From positions 62,001 to 126,000 of the forward strand of contig NZ_LYPL01000002.1 in the NCBI RefSeq assembly GCF_001662075.1: a stretch of 64,000 nucleotides of DNA, read 5' to 3'. Shown piece by piece: positions 9,224 through 17,521 of this stretch. Both the position numbers and the translations under genes were made by a program. Below the pieces are notes generated by a model that was given only the letters and a program-made list of their open reading frames with translations, searched no databases and was not told the origin of the DNA. This DNA is from Rhizobium bangladeshense. Its GTDB lineage: Bacteria; Pseudomonadota; Alphaproteobacteria; Rhizobiales; Rhizobiaceae. Position 1 is the stretch's first letter; the number at the start of each line of letters is the position of its first letter.

Positions 9224-10282
9224 TCAGGCCAAGACGGCCGGAAAGGACTTGCCGCTTTCGGGCGAAAGCCAGGTGATGCGCTTCTGGTCGAGCTTCAGGC
9301 CGATGGTCTCGCCGCTCTTCACGGTCTCCGAAGCCGGCAGGATGACGCGGACCGGCTGGTCATGGATCGACCCAGTCAACAGCAGATGCGAGCCCATCGG
9401 CTCGGCCACGCGAACCCGCATTTCGAGACCCTGCGGCAGCGGCGCGAGTTCGACGGCCTCGCCGCGCAGGCCGAGGACGATTTGATCGCCGGATTCCTGC
9501 GGCGCCACGAGCCGTTCGTCGCCTACCGCCACCTGGCCGTTGGAAACCGGCACCTGGATGAAGTTCATCGGCGGATTGCCGATGAAGCCGCCGACGAAAC
9601 GTGTTGCCGGGTGGTTGTAGATCTCGACAGGATGGCCGACCTGCTCGACCACGCCGCCATGCATGACGGCGATGCGGTCGGAAAGGCCCATCGCTTCCGT
9701 CTGGTCGTGGGTGACATAGATCGTCGTGGTGCCTGCCGATTGCAGCACGGTCTTGAGCTCGGTCCGCATCTCGAGACGGAGCAGCGCGTCGAGGTTCGAA
9801 AGCGGCTCGTCCATCAACAGAACCTTCGGTTCGACGGCAAGGGCGCGAGCGACCGCGACGCGCTGGCGCTGGCCGCCGGAAAGCTTGTTCGGGTAGCGGT
9901 CGAGATATTGTTCGATATGCAAAAGGCCGGCGGCCTTTTCGACCTGCGTCTTCACGCGTGCATCGTCGGCCTTCTGCATCCGCAGCCCAAAGGCGACGTT
10001 CTCGTAAACAGTCATATGCGGAAAGACGGCGTAGTTCTGGAAGACCATTGCAAGGCCACGATCCTTGGGAGGTAAGCCGATCACCGACTTGTCGCCGATG
10101 CGGACATCGCCCGATGTTGCGGTCTCGAGGCCGGCGATGATCCGCAGCAGCGTGGTCTTGCCGCAGCCGGACGGGCCGAGCAGCGAGACGAATTCGCCGT
10201 CGTTGATCGTCAGCGAGACCTCTTTCAGCGCCTGGAAGGCTCCGAAACTCTTGCGGATGCGGTCGATGACAATATTGGCCAT
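9224..10282 (-). CDS. Sugar ABC transporter ATP-binding protein (UgpC/MsmK/MalK type)
   Basis: 352 residues when started at the ATG at 10282 (MANIVIDRIRKSFG); the frame is open 25 codons further but that extension overlaps the upstream permease gene. Walker A is GPSGCGKT (residues 36-43), the ABC signature LSGGQ (134-138), Walker B VLLMDEP, followed by the switch histidine in IYVTHDQ. The C-terminal third (about 240-350) is the TOBE/MalK regulatory extension. It energises the two permeases encoded just upstream. The stop precedes the hydrolase gene by 18 bases, so all are one transcript. Confidence 0.96.
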   Translation of the reverse strand: MANIVIDRIRKSFGAFQALKEVSLTINDGEFVSLLGPSGCGKTTLLRIIAGLETATSGDVRIGDKSVIGLPPKDRGLAMVFQNYAVFPHMTVYENVAFGLRMQKADDARVKTQVEKAAGLLHIEQYLDRYPNKLSGGQRQRVAVARALAVEPKVLLMDEPLSNLDALLRLEMRTELKTVLQSAGTTTIYVTHDQTEAMGLSDRIAVMHGGVVEQVGHPVEIYNHPATRFVGGFIGNPPMNFIQVPVSNGQVAVGDERLVAPQESGDQIVLGLRGEAVELAPLPQGLEMRVRVAEPMGSHLLLTGSIHDQPVRVILPASETVKSGETIGLKLDQKRITWLSPESGKSFPAVLA

Positions 10283-10295
10283 GTCGATGGTCCCG

Positions 10296-11153
10296 TTATT
10301 TGGAGGAAATGCCCCAGATCGCGAAGAGGTAACGCCTGACCGCGAAGATGAAGACAACCGAGGGAAGGATGAGCATCAGGCCGCCGGCAAAGCGGTAGTG
10401 CATCGGGCTTTCCGAGAGCACCGTCAGCAGGTAGGCGGTCAGCGTGCGGTTGCGTACCGTCAGCACCGACGCGGCAAAGACCTCGTTCCACGAGATGACG
10501 AAGGCAAAGACCGCTGTCGCGACGATGCCGGGCAAAGCCAGGGGCGCGACCACCTTGAAGAAGGCCTGGATGCGGGTGCAGCCGAACACCCAGGCGGCTT
10601 CTTCCAACTCTCTGGGCACGCCGAGGAAAATGCCCTGCGTGACGAGCGCGGCGAACGGAAGCGCCAGGACCGTATGGATGAGACCGACGCCGACGATCGT
10701 ATCGTAGAGGCCGAGCCGGATGAAGGAGACCGTCAGCGGCAATGCCAGGATTGCCAGCGGAAAGGCGCGGGTCAGCAACACCAGGAGGCGGTAGCTGTCC
10801 TTGCCGCGGAAATCGTAGCGGGCGAGCGCGTAACCGGCCGGCGCGCCGAGCAGGATGGAAAGCGCCACCGTGATGCCGGCAGCCCCCAGCGAGTTGAGAA
10901 AGGATTGGGCGACGCCTTCGGTCTTCAGGAAGAGAATGAAGGGATCCAGCGACAGACCAGTGGGCAATCCCGTCTTGGGCCAGACATAAACGCCCTGGCG
11001 GCCGCCGAGTGCGCCGAGCGCGACCAGATAGATCGGCACCAGCACCCAGGCGCAAAGTGCTGCGATGCCGCTCCACAGCAGCCAGCGCCGCGAGGAGACG
11101 AAGCTGGCGGCGTTGCGGGTGTCGGCGCTCGTGTCGACGGTATCCGCGGTCAT
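10296..11153 (-). CDS. Sugar ABC transporter permease (MalG/CUT1 type)
   Basis: 285 residues with six predicted membrane segments. The conserved permease loop that docks on the ATPase is EELEEAAWVFGCTRIQAFFK (about residue 175 onward), the EAA motif. A long periplasmic loop between segments 1 and 2 (VYVWPKTGLPTGLSLDPF) and the C-terminal FAVRRYLFAIWG ending fit MalG-like proteins. The ATG overlaps the stop of the preceding permease gene by four bases (ATGA), indicating translational coupling. The ATPase follows 13 bases later. Confidence 0.95.
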   Translation of the reverse strand: MTADTVDTSADTRNAASFVSSRRWLLWSGIAALCAWVLVPIYLVALGALGGRQGVYVWPKTGLPTGLSLDPFILFLKTEGVAQSFLNSLGAAGITVALSILLGAPAGYALARYDFRGKDSYRLLVLLTRAFPLAILALPLTVSFIRLGLYDTIVGVGLIHTVLALPFAALVTQGIFLGVPRELEEAAWVFGCTRIQAFFKVVAPLALPGIVATAVFAFVISWNEVFAASVLTVRNRTLTAYLLTVLSESPMHYRFAGGLMLILPSVVFIFAVRRYLFAIWGISSK

Positions 11154-12001
11154 GGCAGGCGCTCCGGATCGACCTTCAAGGCTTTCAGATAGATGAGCGT
11201 GGCGGCAAGCGAGATGATCATGATGAGGACCGCGTAGGCGGCGGCGACGCTGTAATTCTGGTTCTGGTTCTGCCAGTTATAGGCCTCGCCGACGAGAACC
11301 GGGAAGTTGCGTCCGCCGAGCGCATAGACCACCGCAAAGACCTCGAAGGCGAGCACGGTGCGCAGGATCAGCGCCGATTGCAGGGCGGGGCGGATCAGCG
11401 GCAGGGTGATGCGCCAGAAGCGCGTCCACGGGCCAGCCCCGAAGATTTCGGCGGCTTCCTTGAATTCCTTCGGCACCTGGTTGAGACCGGCGACGATGAT
11501 GACCATGACGATTGCCGTGCCGCGCCAGATTTCAGCAACCGCAATCGCGATGAAGAGCGCGACCGGTGTCTGGTAGGAGAGCCAGCTTGCCTGCCTGCTG
11601 ATGATGCCGAGGCCGAAGAGCAGCGAATTCAGATAGCCGGTATTCTGCAGGATCGACAACCAGACGAGACCAGCGGCGAGGTCGGAAATGCCGAGCGGGA
11701 TCGTCCAGATCCACAGGATCGTCTCGCGTCCGCGGCCGACCTTGGCGACCATCGTACCCATGGCAAGCGCGATGGCGATCTGCACCGGTACGACCGCGAT
11801 CGTCAGCAGGAAGGTGTTCTTCACCGAGCGGGTGAAATTGATGTCCGTTACCATGCGCTCGGCATTTGCGAGCGATGGCGCGCCATTATCCGAAACCGCC
11901 AGCCAGATTGTCTGTACCAGCGGCACGACGAAGAGCAGCGCCAGGAAGGCGACGGATGGCAGGATCAGCAGATAAGGGATCCAGGGTCGGCTGTTGGTCA
12001 T
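11150..12001 (-). CDS. Sugar ABC transporter permease (MalF/UgpA type)
   Basis: 283 residues with six membrane segments. The N-terminus PWIPYLLILPSVAFLALLFV is the usual first segment of CUT1 MalF/UgpA-like permeases. The EAA loop reads KEFKEAAEIFGAGPWTRF, matching its partner permease. It forms the heterodimeric channel with the downstream permease. Between it and the binding-protein gene is a 72-base gap holding a perfect 8-bp stem-loop. Confidence 0.95.
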   Translation of the reverse strand: MTNSRPWIPYLLILPSVAFLALLFVVPLVQTIWLAVSDNGAPSLANAERMVTDINFTRSVKNTFLLTIAVVPVQIAIALAMGTMVAKVGRGRETILWIWTIPLGISDLAAGLVWLSILQNTGYLNSLLFGLGIISRQASWLSYQTPVALFIAIAVAEIWRGTAIVMVIIVAGLNQVPKEFKEAAEIFGAGPWTRFWRITLPLIRPALQSALILRTVLAFEVFAVVYALGGRNFPVLVGEAYNWQNQNQNYSVAAAYAVLIMIISLAATLIYLKALKVDPERLP

Positions 12002-12035
12002 CGGCTCCGGCCTTGACGAGCAGAGAGGTGAAAGG

Positions 12036-12060
12036 GCGTCCGGGCAGTTTGTCCGGACGC
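12036..12060 (-). other. Intercistronic stem-loop between binding protein and permease genes
   Basis: GCGTCCGG at 12036-12043 pairs perfectly with CCGGACGC at 12053-12060 around a 9-base loop. It sits 13 bases past the stop of the binding-protein gene and 35 bases before the permease start. No T-run follows, so a full terminator is unlikely. Such hairpins commonly protect the upstream binding-protein message from 3' decay, which would give more binding protein than permease. Confidence 0.55.
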
Positions 12061-12073
12061 TTGCTACGTGGAT

Positions 12074-13348
12074 TTATTGAACCGGGCAGGGGCCATCGCT
12101 CTTGGCATCGGGCGCCCAGCAGGCAGCCTTCGTGTCGGCCATCAGCTTGGCCATCGTGGCGCCCTGGGCCTTCAGCACGTCTGCAACGGGCTCGTTCTGC
12201 AGCACGATGCGCTGAAAACTGTCCATGTAGACCTTGTTGAACTCGCCGCCCTTGTCACCGAGACCGACCGGGAGCAGCGAGATGACCGCGTCCTTGGAAG
12301 CCTGGGTGGCGGTGACCGCACCGGCGAGCAGGGCGACGCCGGCATCGAGATCCGGCGGCAGCTTGACGTTCAGGGTCGGGAAGAAGCCGACCTTGGAGGC
12401 GGTCAGGAGCTGCGTGTCCGGCATGGACAGGTGTTCGATGATTTTTTCTGCACCGGCCTTGTCGGGCGCGCCTTTCGGAATGGCGAGACCGGCAACCACC
12501 GGCATGTAGCCGCGACCCTTGGGACCGGCGGGGGCCGGGAAGACGACATAATCATCCGGTGCGGCGGAAATGGCATTCTTCAGGCGGGCGATATGATCCC
12601 AGGCGACCATGACTTCGCCGGCGGCCAGCGGCTCCTGCATGAAGTCGTAGCTGGTGGAGTTCGGTGTCACATAGGCCCACAGGGCCTTCAGCTTCTCCCA
12701 GCCGGCAGCCGCGTCGGCACTCTGGAAGGTGCGCACGACACCTCCCGTGAAAGACGGATAGAAATAGCCCTGGAAGTAACGCGCCATCAGCCCCTTCGGG
12801 CCGGCCGGAAAGCCGATCTGCGGTTGGCCTGTCGCCTCCTGCATGTTCTTGCCCCACGCGATCAACTGATCGTAGTTCAGCGCGTTCACGTCGGCGCCGG
12901 CAGGCAGGTATTGCAGCGCGTCCTTCTTGGCGGCCATCACATAGGTCGCTTGCATCCACGGGATATATTGCTGGGTCGACTTGCCGAGCTTGCCGAGGTC
13001 GAGCAGCGACTGCGGCATACCACTCGCCGCCAGCTTCTTGGCGAGTTCGTCGAGCGGTTCGAGCGTGTCCTTGTCGGCGAGCGGCGAAAGCTCGCCATGC
13101 AGCGCACCGACGAGGCTGACCGTGTGCTTGCCGGCCTGGCGTTCGGCCTCCATGCGGACGGCAAACTGCGGCGGCTCCTCGACCACGTAATCGACCGGGC
13201 CGACGTCCTTCAGGAGTTCCTCGCGCACGACGGTCGCCTCCTCGATCGGACGAAGCTGGGTGGACACGAAAACCGTCTGGGCAAGCACCGGCGAGGCGAA
13301 GGCCAGCACGGTGGAAGCCAGAATTCCAAACGACATGATATGTTTCAT
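12074..13348 (-). CDS. Extracellular solute-binding protein of CUT1 sugar ABC transporter
   Basis: 424 residues from ATG 13348; AGGAGGAG stands just upstream, and the protein then starts MKHIMSFGILASTVLAFASP with cleavage after VLA (about residue 23). The frame is open 12 codons further but without signal character. The body is a family 1 solute-binding protein: VSLVGALHGELSPLADKDTLEPLDELAKK, a Trp- and Tyr-rich ligand region, and the long C-terminal helix set. The last residues include two cysteines (AACWAPDAKSDGPCPVQ) that may form a disulfide. It captures the sugar or sugar glycoside for the two permeases downstream. Confidence 0.93.
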   Translation of the reverse strand: MKHIMSFGILASTVLAFASPVLAQTVFVSTQLRPIEEATVVREELLKDVGPVDYVVEEPPQFAVRMEAERQAGKHTVSLVGALHGELSPLADKDTLEPLDELAKKLAASGMPQSLLDLGKLGKSTQQYIPWMQATYVMAAKKDALQYLPAGADVNALNYDQLIAWGKNMQEATGQPQIGFPAGPKGLMARYFQGYFYPSFTGGVVRTFQSADAAAGWEKLKALWAYVTPNSTSYDFMQEPLAAGEVMVAWDHIARLKNAISAAPDDYVVFPAPAGPKGRGYMPVVAGLAIPKGAPDKAGAEKIIEHLSMPDTQLLTASKVGFFPTLNVKLPPDLDAGVALLAGAVTATQASKDAVISLLPVGLGDKGGEFNKVYMDSFQRIVLQNEPVADVLKAQGATMAKLMADTKAACWAPDAKSDGPCPVQ

Positions 13349-13390
13349 CTTCTCCTCCTTCATTGTTCTTTGTTTGAGATGCACTGCTGT

Positions 13391-14401
13391 CTATGCCGCC
13401 CTGAGCGGACGGCGATGGCTGTCGCGATCGACGAATTCGATCGCGTGAAGCTCCTGGAGTTCTTCGGCGGGTTCGCCACCAATGGCGCGCAGCAGCAGCG
13501 AGGCGAAGCTCGCGCCGAGGTGTTCGCCAGTCATGCGCATGGTCGAGAGCGGCGGGCTGGTGAAGGCGCCCATCGGCAGATCATCGTGGCCGACAATGCT
13601 GATCTGGTTGCCGCCATCGACCTCGCGCAGTGCGCGGAGTGCCCCGATCGCCATTTCGTCGGTGGCGCAGACGAGTGCGGTCGGACGCGACGGTTGGCGC
13701 AGAAGTTCGAGTGCTGCGAGATAACCGCCCTGTTCCAGCGGCGCGCCCTCGGCGCAGAGATCGGTCGCAAGGCCGCATTCCTCCATCGCCGCCCGCCAGC
13801 CGCGGCAGCGGTCATGTGCGAAGTAATATTCCTGCGGGCCGGCTATATGGCCGATGCGGCGGTGGCCGGCGGCATGGAAGCGCAACGTCGCGGCCCGGAA
13901 GCCGGCAAAGCCGTCGCCATCGATATAGGGATGGGGCATCAGGCTTTCTGTGCGGCCGTTGGTGACGAAGGGGATGCCGCGCGACTGCAGGAATTCGACG
14001 CGCTCGTCCTTCCGCTTGGTGCGAACGAGAAGCATGGCATCGACGCGGCGGCCATCGACGAATCGGCGGCAGATGTCGAGTTCGCTCTCGCCGCGCGGTA
14101 CCGGCGCAATCACCAGATTGAGGCCGGCAGTAGCAAGATGTTCGGCGCAGCCCGACAACATATCGAGGAAATGCGGAGGGCCGATATGACCAGGATCGCT
14201 CGGCAGCGTGACGGCAACCAGTTCGGCGCGCTGCTTGCGGAGGCGGCGGGCCGAAGCATTCGGCCGGTAGCCGACCTTGTCGGCAGCCTCGCGAACTCGC
14301 TCGCGCGTGACGGCCGACACATCGGCATAACCGTCGAGAGCTCGCGACACCGTGGTGATCGAAAGCCCCAACGATTGCGCGAGTTGTTTAAGATTGGCCA
14401 A
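13391..14401 (-). CDS. LacI family transcriptional repressor of the sugar ABC operon
   Basis: 336 residues. The N-terminal helix-turn-helix is textbook LacI: LKQLAQSLGLSITTVSRALD then the hinge YRPNASARRLRKQR. Residues about 60-330 are the sugar-binding periplasmic-protein fold with VGHDDLPMGAFTSPPLSTMR, where the effector and the dimer core meet. It is the first gene of the operon, 42 bases before the binding-protein start, and two identical operators lie upstream at 14433-14446 and 14455-14468. It therefore most likely represses its own transcript and with it the whole uptake and hydrolysis set until the sugar binds. Confidence 0.95.
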   Translation of the reverse strand: MANLKQLAQSLGLSITTVSRALDGYADVSAVTRERVREAADKVGYRPNASARRLRKQRAELVAVTLPSDPGHIGPPHFLDMLSGCAEHLATAGLNLVIAPVPRGESELDICRRFVDGRRVDAMLLVRTKRKDERVEFLQSRGIPFVTNGRTESLMPHPYIDGDGFAGFRAATLRFHAAGHRRIGHIAGPQEYYFAHDRCRGWRAAMEECGLATDLCAEGAPLEQGGYLAALELLRQPSRPTALVCATDEMAIGALRALREVDGGNQISIVGHDDLPMGAFTSPPLSTMRMTGEHLGASFASLLLRAIGGEPAEELQELHAIEFVDRDSHRRPLRAA

Positions 14402-14432
14402 GCTCTTCCTCCCGAAGCGAGGAAACGATTGT

Positions 14433-14446
14433 CCAAAACGTTTTGG
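14433..14446. promoter_or_regulatory. LacI-type operator, copy 1
   Basis: Perfect 14-base palindrome CCAAAACGTTTTGG centred on CG, the usual shape of LacI/GalR-family operators. It starts 32 bases upstream of the lacI start codon at 14401 and would overlap the 5' leader or promoter. Confidence 0.85.
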
Positions 14447-14454
14447 GAGTCAAG

Positions 14455-14468
14455 CCAAAACGTTTTGG
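14455..14468. promoter_or_regulatory. LacI-type operator, copy 2
   Basis: A second identical CCAAAACGTTTTGG. Centre-to-centre distance to copy 1 is 22 bases, about two helical turns, so two repressor dimers could bind the same face side by side. Confidence 0.85.
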
Positions 14469-14589
14469 AATTGCTCTATGACCAGCGACTGCTGCCTCGC
14501 GCCGTGGCACATTTACGCGGCGCTCTTGCGTTGCCGGCAAGGGGTGGAGCTGTGATGATCGCGCCGGATATGTCAGCCATGATCGGAGG

Positions 14590-14722
14590 TCACGAGCCGC
14601 CTGAACTGAGGACGTTCATCAGATAGACGTCCATGCCGGTATGCCATTGCTCGTCGGTAATTTCGATAATCTGGGCGCGCAGACCATGGCCGCCGCTGTT
14701 GACCAGCACGTCGACGCGGCCT
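14590..14722 (-). pseudogene. Remnant of a short-chain dehydrogenase/reductase
   Basis: Reading the reverse strand gives GRVDVLVNSGGHGLRAQI followed by a region like EITDEQWHTGMDVYLMNV and a stop at 14590-14592. This is the NAG-type block and the following helix of classical SDR enzymes (usual form DVLVNNAG...W...NV). Only about 44 codons survive, without the Rossmann start or the Tyr-x-x-x-Lys site. It lies between the lacI operators and the LysE-type exporter. Confidence 0.65.
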
Positions 14723-14782
14723 CACTTATCCACCGTCGAATCACGAGGCGCTTGAGGTCGTCGTTCGACCCCGTCTACGGGC

Positions 14783-15391
14783 TTAGCTGCGTGTCGCGAT
14801 AGCCACCGCTGCACCTCCCATGCAAAAAGCAGCGCTCCGGTTCATCATAGACATCGCCTTTGGCGATGTAAGTGCCATTCGCGCCCGGGCGCCCGCGAGT
14901 GCGAAGGGATACTGGGCGACCGCGAGGATCAGGGCTGTCGTGACAAGCAGCAGGACGATATCCGTGCTCGATAGTGCATTCACATCCACGACTGTCGGCA
15001 GAATGGAAACGTAGAACAATACAGATTTCGGATTGCCAAGCGTCACGAGAATGCCAGAGCCGAACACGCCGCCCGCGGTGGAGGATTGTTGCTGCGGCTG
15101 CAGCGAGTTGGGAGCGGTCCAGAATTGATAGGCGAGCCAGCAGAGATAGGCAACGCCGGCCCATTTGATGACGATCAGCAGAGTGGTGAAGGTCGCTGCG
15201 ATATAGGCGAGCCCTGCCAATGCGGACGACAGATAGAGCACGTCGCCGACCACCATGCCGGCAGTCATCCATGCAGCCTTGCGGTATCCTGAGTGAAGTG
15301 CCTGCGCGACGATGGCAACGATTTGCGGGCCCGGTATGATGGCGGCGAGCGCCAGCGCGCCAGAATAGGCCAGAAAGCCGGAAAGCGTCAT
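14783..15391 (-). CDS. LysE/RhtB family amino acid exporter
   Basis: 202 residues with about six hydrophobic segments. The N-terminus SGALALAAIIPGPQIVAIV carries the PGP motif of the LysE/RhtB family near residue 21, followed by GYRKAAWMTAGMVVGDVLY. A later FGSGILVTLGNPKSVLFYVSILP matches the central NPK block. These inner-membrane proteins export amino acids or their derivatives using the proton gradient. It stands alone; no LysR partner is adjacent. Confidence 0.9.
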   Translation of the reverse strand: MTLSGFLAYSGALALAAIIPGPQIVAIVAQALHSGYRKAAWMTAGMVVGDVLYLSSALAGLAYIAATFTTLLIVIKWAGVAYLCWLAYQFWTAPNSLQPQQQSSTAGGVFGSGILVTLGNPKSVLFYVSILPTVVDVNALSSTDIVLLLVTTALILAVAQYPFALAGARARMALTSPKAMSMMNRSAAFCMGGAAVAIATRS

Positions 15392-15807
15392 CTAATGCTC
15401 CAATTTTGTTCGCTCAATATTCACATTCCCAGGCGACAGCCAATGCCTATCGGGACCTGTCGCAGCCTTCAAGCCAGCAGCAGGCAGCGGACATCCCCAC
15501 GGGCGGATGCCGACTGCTCATAGCCGGCGATCATGGAGCTCTCGCCCTGGACGCATTTTATTTTCAGCCAGCGCCCGCGCGGCCACTGCGGTAGGGGCGG
15601 TCGCGATGCTTGGCGATGATGCCGTAGCCCGAATTTTCCAATGCGCTACGTGAGGTAGACACGGATCTCATTGACCAACTGGGCTAAATACGCGGGAGAT
15701 GTTGAAAAAATTTACCCGCGTTTAAATCTAGTCGCTAGCGCTGGATTGGCCGCGGCAGGGCGCGAGGCGCAAGCGGAAATTATATCCCCCGCATCGTCAC
15801 GGGAGCC
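15392..15807. other. Intergenic region, no gene recognised
   Basis: About 416 bases between the exporter start and the end of the DUF982 gene. Short open frames exist but none shows a start with ribosome site or family character. The part around 15690-15740 is AT-rich. It should hold the exporter promoter. Confidence 0.4.
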
Positions 15808-16269
15808 CTATGGTTCGACGATCGTCTCCGCGGCGGGGGAGCCGGTGTCGGAGGTAAACGAGCTTTGGCGATCATAGCTCATGCTTTGCGAGCCCGCGAC
15901 GTGATCTCGCAAGGGCAACGCTGGGCTGACAGCCGAGCAGCTGTTCGGCAGAGGACTTACCTCACGCTGCGAGGACATGCTCGGTCGCCGCACGGACGCT
16001 GGTGGCTGCTGGACGACCGTTAGAACTGTGATACCCGCCTCATTGGCCGCACGCAAAAGGGCCTCCCGGAAGCGCTCCGGGGCAATTTCCCCGGTAATTG
16101 CGTCGACGCAGGCTTTTACGGCGGCGACATATTCCTCGCCATCGTCGGAAGGCCAGTCTTTGAGCAGGAGATGCGCTGCCTCGCCCAACGTCCTAACGAT
16201 CTTGCGCGTTGCCGGGCCGCGCAAAGCAAGCGCGACGGGCGTGAATGCCGATGACGTATTCCAGCACAT
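15808..16269 (-). CDS. DUF982 domain protein with C-terminal extension
   Basis: 153 residues. Residues about 12-85 match the small rhizobial DUF982 family: ALRGPATRKIVRTLGEAAHL, then LLKDWPSDDGEEYVAAVKACVDAI and a following helix. DUF982 proteins are usually about 80-100 residues and of unknown function, occurring in many copies in rhizobial replicons. Here about 60 polar residues rich in Ser, Pro and Arg follow the domain; they may be a run-on after loss of the original stop. Start ATG 16269 has GGAGAC just upstream. Confidence 0.65.
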   Translation of the reverse strand: MCWNTSSAFTPVALALRGPATRKIVRTLGEAAHLLLKDWPSDDGEEYVAAVKACVDAITGEIAPERFREALLRAANEAGITVLTVVQQPPASVRRPSMSSQREVSPLPNSCSAVSPALPLRDHVAGSQSMSYDRQSSFTSDTGSPAAETIVEP

Positions 16270-16594
16270 GTCTCCAACCCCTCAAGACACCGATACTGCT
16301 ACCCCGTCTGCAATATAGGCGCGTATTCTGAAATTTGGAATTGAAAAAAATACAAGCCGCACCGCCTGAACGCGAGCCGCGATCGCAGCAGAAGTCAGGC
16401 AGGATTAACGCGTCCACCCGCAACGACAAATTTGCCGCCAACTTCCTCAAAACGGCTTAACCCGCCTCAATGCGGCTGTGGCTTGATAGCGTGCTGCGAC
16501 CGCATCCTTGCACGAGAAGAAGAGGGCAGCAGCCCGCCGAGATGACGCCGATCGGAAATTCGGACCCATATTGGTCGGCCCCCGACTGCCGGAC
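16270..16594. other. Intergenic region, no gene recognised
   Basis: About 325 bases between the DUF982 start and the end of the sigma-factor gene. It contains an A-rich tract near 16345-16352 and should hold the DUF982 promoter. No coding sequence, RNA or repeat was recognised. Confidence 0.4.
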
Positions 16595-17515
16595 TCAAGC
16601 GTCTCTGACGAAAGCCGCGCCTATCGGCTTAACGTCCGCCGCTTCCAAAGCATAGCGCGCGTAACGGAAGTCACGGATCGCAAGCAGCGAATCCCCGGCC
16701 CAGCTGAGAACAATGAAATAAGCAGGGGTGCGCAGGACAGCGCACTGCTCAAACACCAAGGCGGCGGGGCGACCCTCAACCAGGCCGGGGGCGAGCCGCC
16801 ACCGGTCTTCACGCGCATAATTTCCGAAATAAGAGGAAACCTTGTCTCGACCGCGCATGACGACCTCACCGACGAGTTCAGCTTTCACGTCCTCGGCGAG
16901 CCTCTCTTTCAGCGCCTCGAAGTCTCGGGCGTTGAACCGATCAACATAAAAGGCGAGGCTATTCTTCTCAGCGACGGAAAGAACTGGCAGCGGCTCATCG
17001 TCCGGTTCCGCCGCCATGTCACGCAGCCTGACCCGGCCACGGTGGAGAAGTGCCTTGACGGTGGGCAAGGTCATCCCCGTGATCGAGCAGAGTTCGCTCA
17101 AGGAGTAGCCGAGCACATCCATCAGGATGATGCTGCTGCGCTCGCGCACCGGCAGCCGCATGAAACTGCGCAGGCTGGCGGCGGCGATCTGACGCGCCTC
17201 GGTCTGGGACAGCGGTTCAGCGACCATCTCGGCCTTCTCCTCTTCGACGAGGTCCGCCCGCCTGGCACGGCGCCTCAGAAAGTCGAGCGCGGTGTTGTGA
17301 ACGATACGAAAGAGCCAACCCTGCGGATTGGCAATCGGTGCTGCTGCTGGCAGCGCTTCCATCGCCTTTGCCAGGGCGTCTTGCAGAACGTCCTCTCCAT
17401 CGATGACCGAACCGGTCATGCGTGCGCAATAGCGATGGAGCTTTGGCCGCAACCCGCCCAGCCGCGGACCGAATGTTTTCGCAAAGAGTTCACTGCTCAT
17501 GGCGTCGCCGATCAT
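16595..17515 (-). CDS. ECF-type RNA polymerase sigma factor with SnoaL-like C-terminal domain
   Basis: 306 residues, longer than a plain ECF factor (about 190). Region 2 lies at about 20-90 (EDVLQDALAKAMEALPAA, then GWLFRIVHNTALDFLRRR), region 4 at about 115-180 (LPVRERSSIILMDVLGYSLSELCSITGMT). Residues about 190-290 form a SnoaL/NTF2-like extension (YVDRFNARDFEALKERLAED...). Sigma factors with such tails (SigJ/ECF41-like groups) are controlled by the tail rather than by a classical anti-sigma factor. The gene follows a 99-residue protein by 6 bases, so the two form an operon. A second in-frame ATG lies 5 codons in. Confidence 0.9.
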   Translation of the reverse strand: MIGDAMSSELFAKTFGPRLGGLRPKLHRYCARMTGSVIDGEDVLQDALAKAMEALPAAAPIANPQGWLFRIVHNTALDFLRRRARRADLVEEEKAEMVAEPLSQTEARQIAAASLRSFMRLPVRERSSIILMDVLGYSLSELCSITGMTLPTVKALLHRGRVRLRDMAAEPDDEPLPVLSVAEKNSLAFYVDRFNARDFEALKERLAEDVKAELVGEVVMRGRDKVSSYFGNYAREDRWRLAPGLVEGRPAALVFEQCAVLRTPAYFIVLSWAGDSLLAIRDFRYARYALEAADVKPIGAAFVRDA

Positions 17516-17521
17516 GAGTAA

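Noticed and set aside
8471..10075. 534-codon forward open frame opposite the hydrolase and ATPase genes
   Set aside because: Shadow frame; the reverse strand encodes proteins with full motifs.
12068..14626. 852-codon forward open frame antisense to the binding-protein and lacI genes
   Set aside because: It is the reverse-strand shadow of two clear genes in high-GC DNA; its translation has no domain and no ribosome site.
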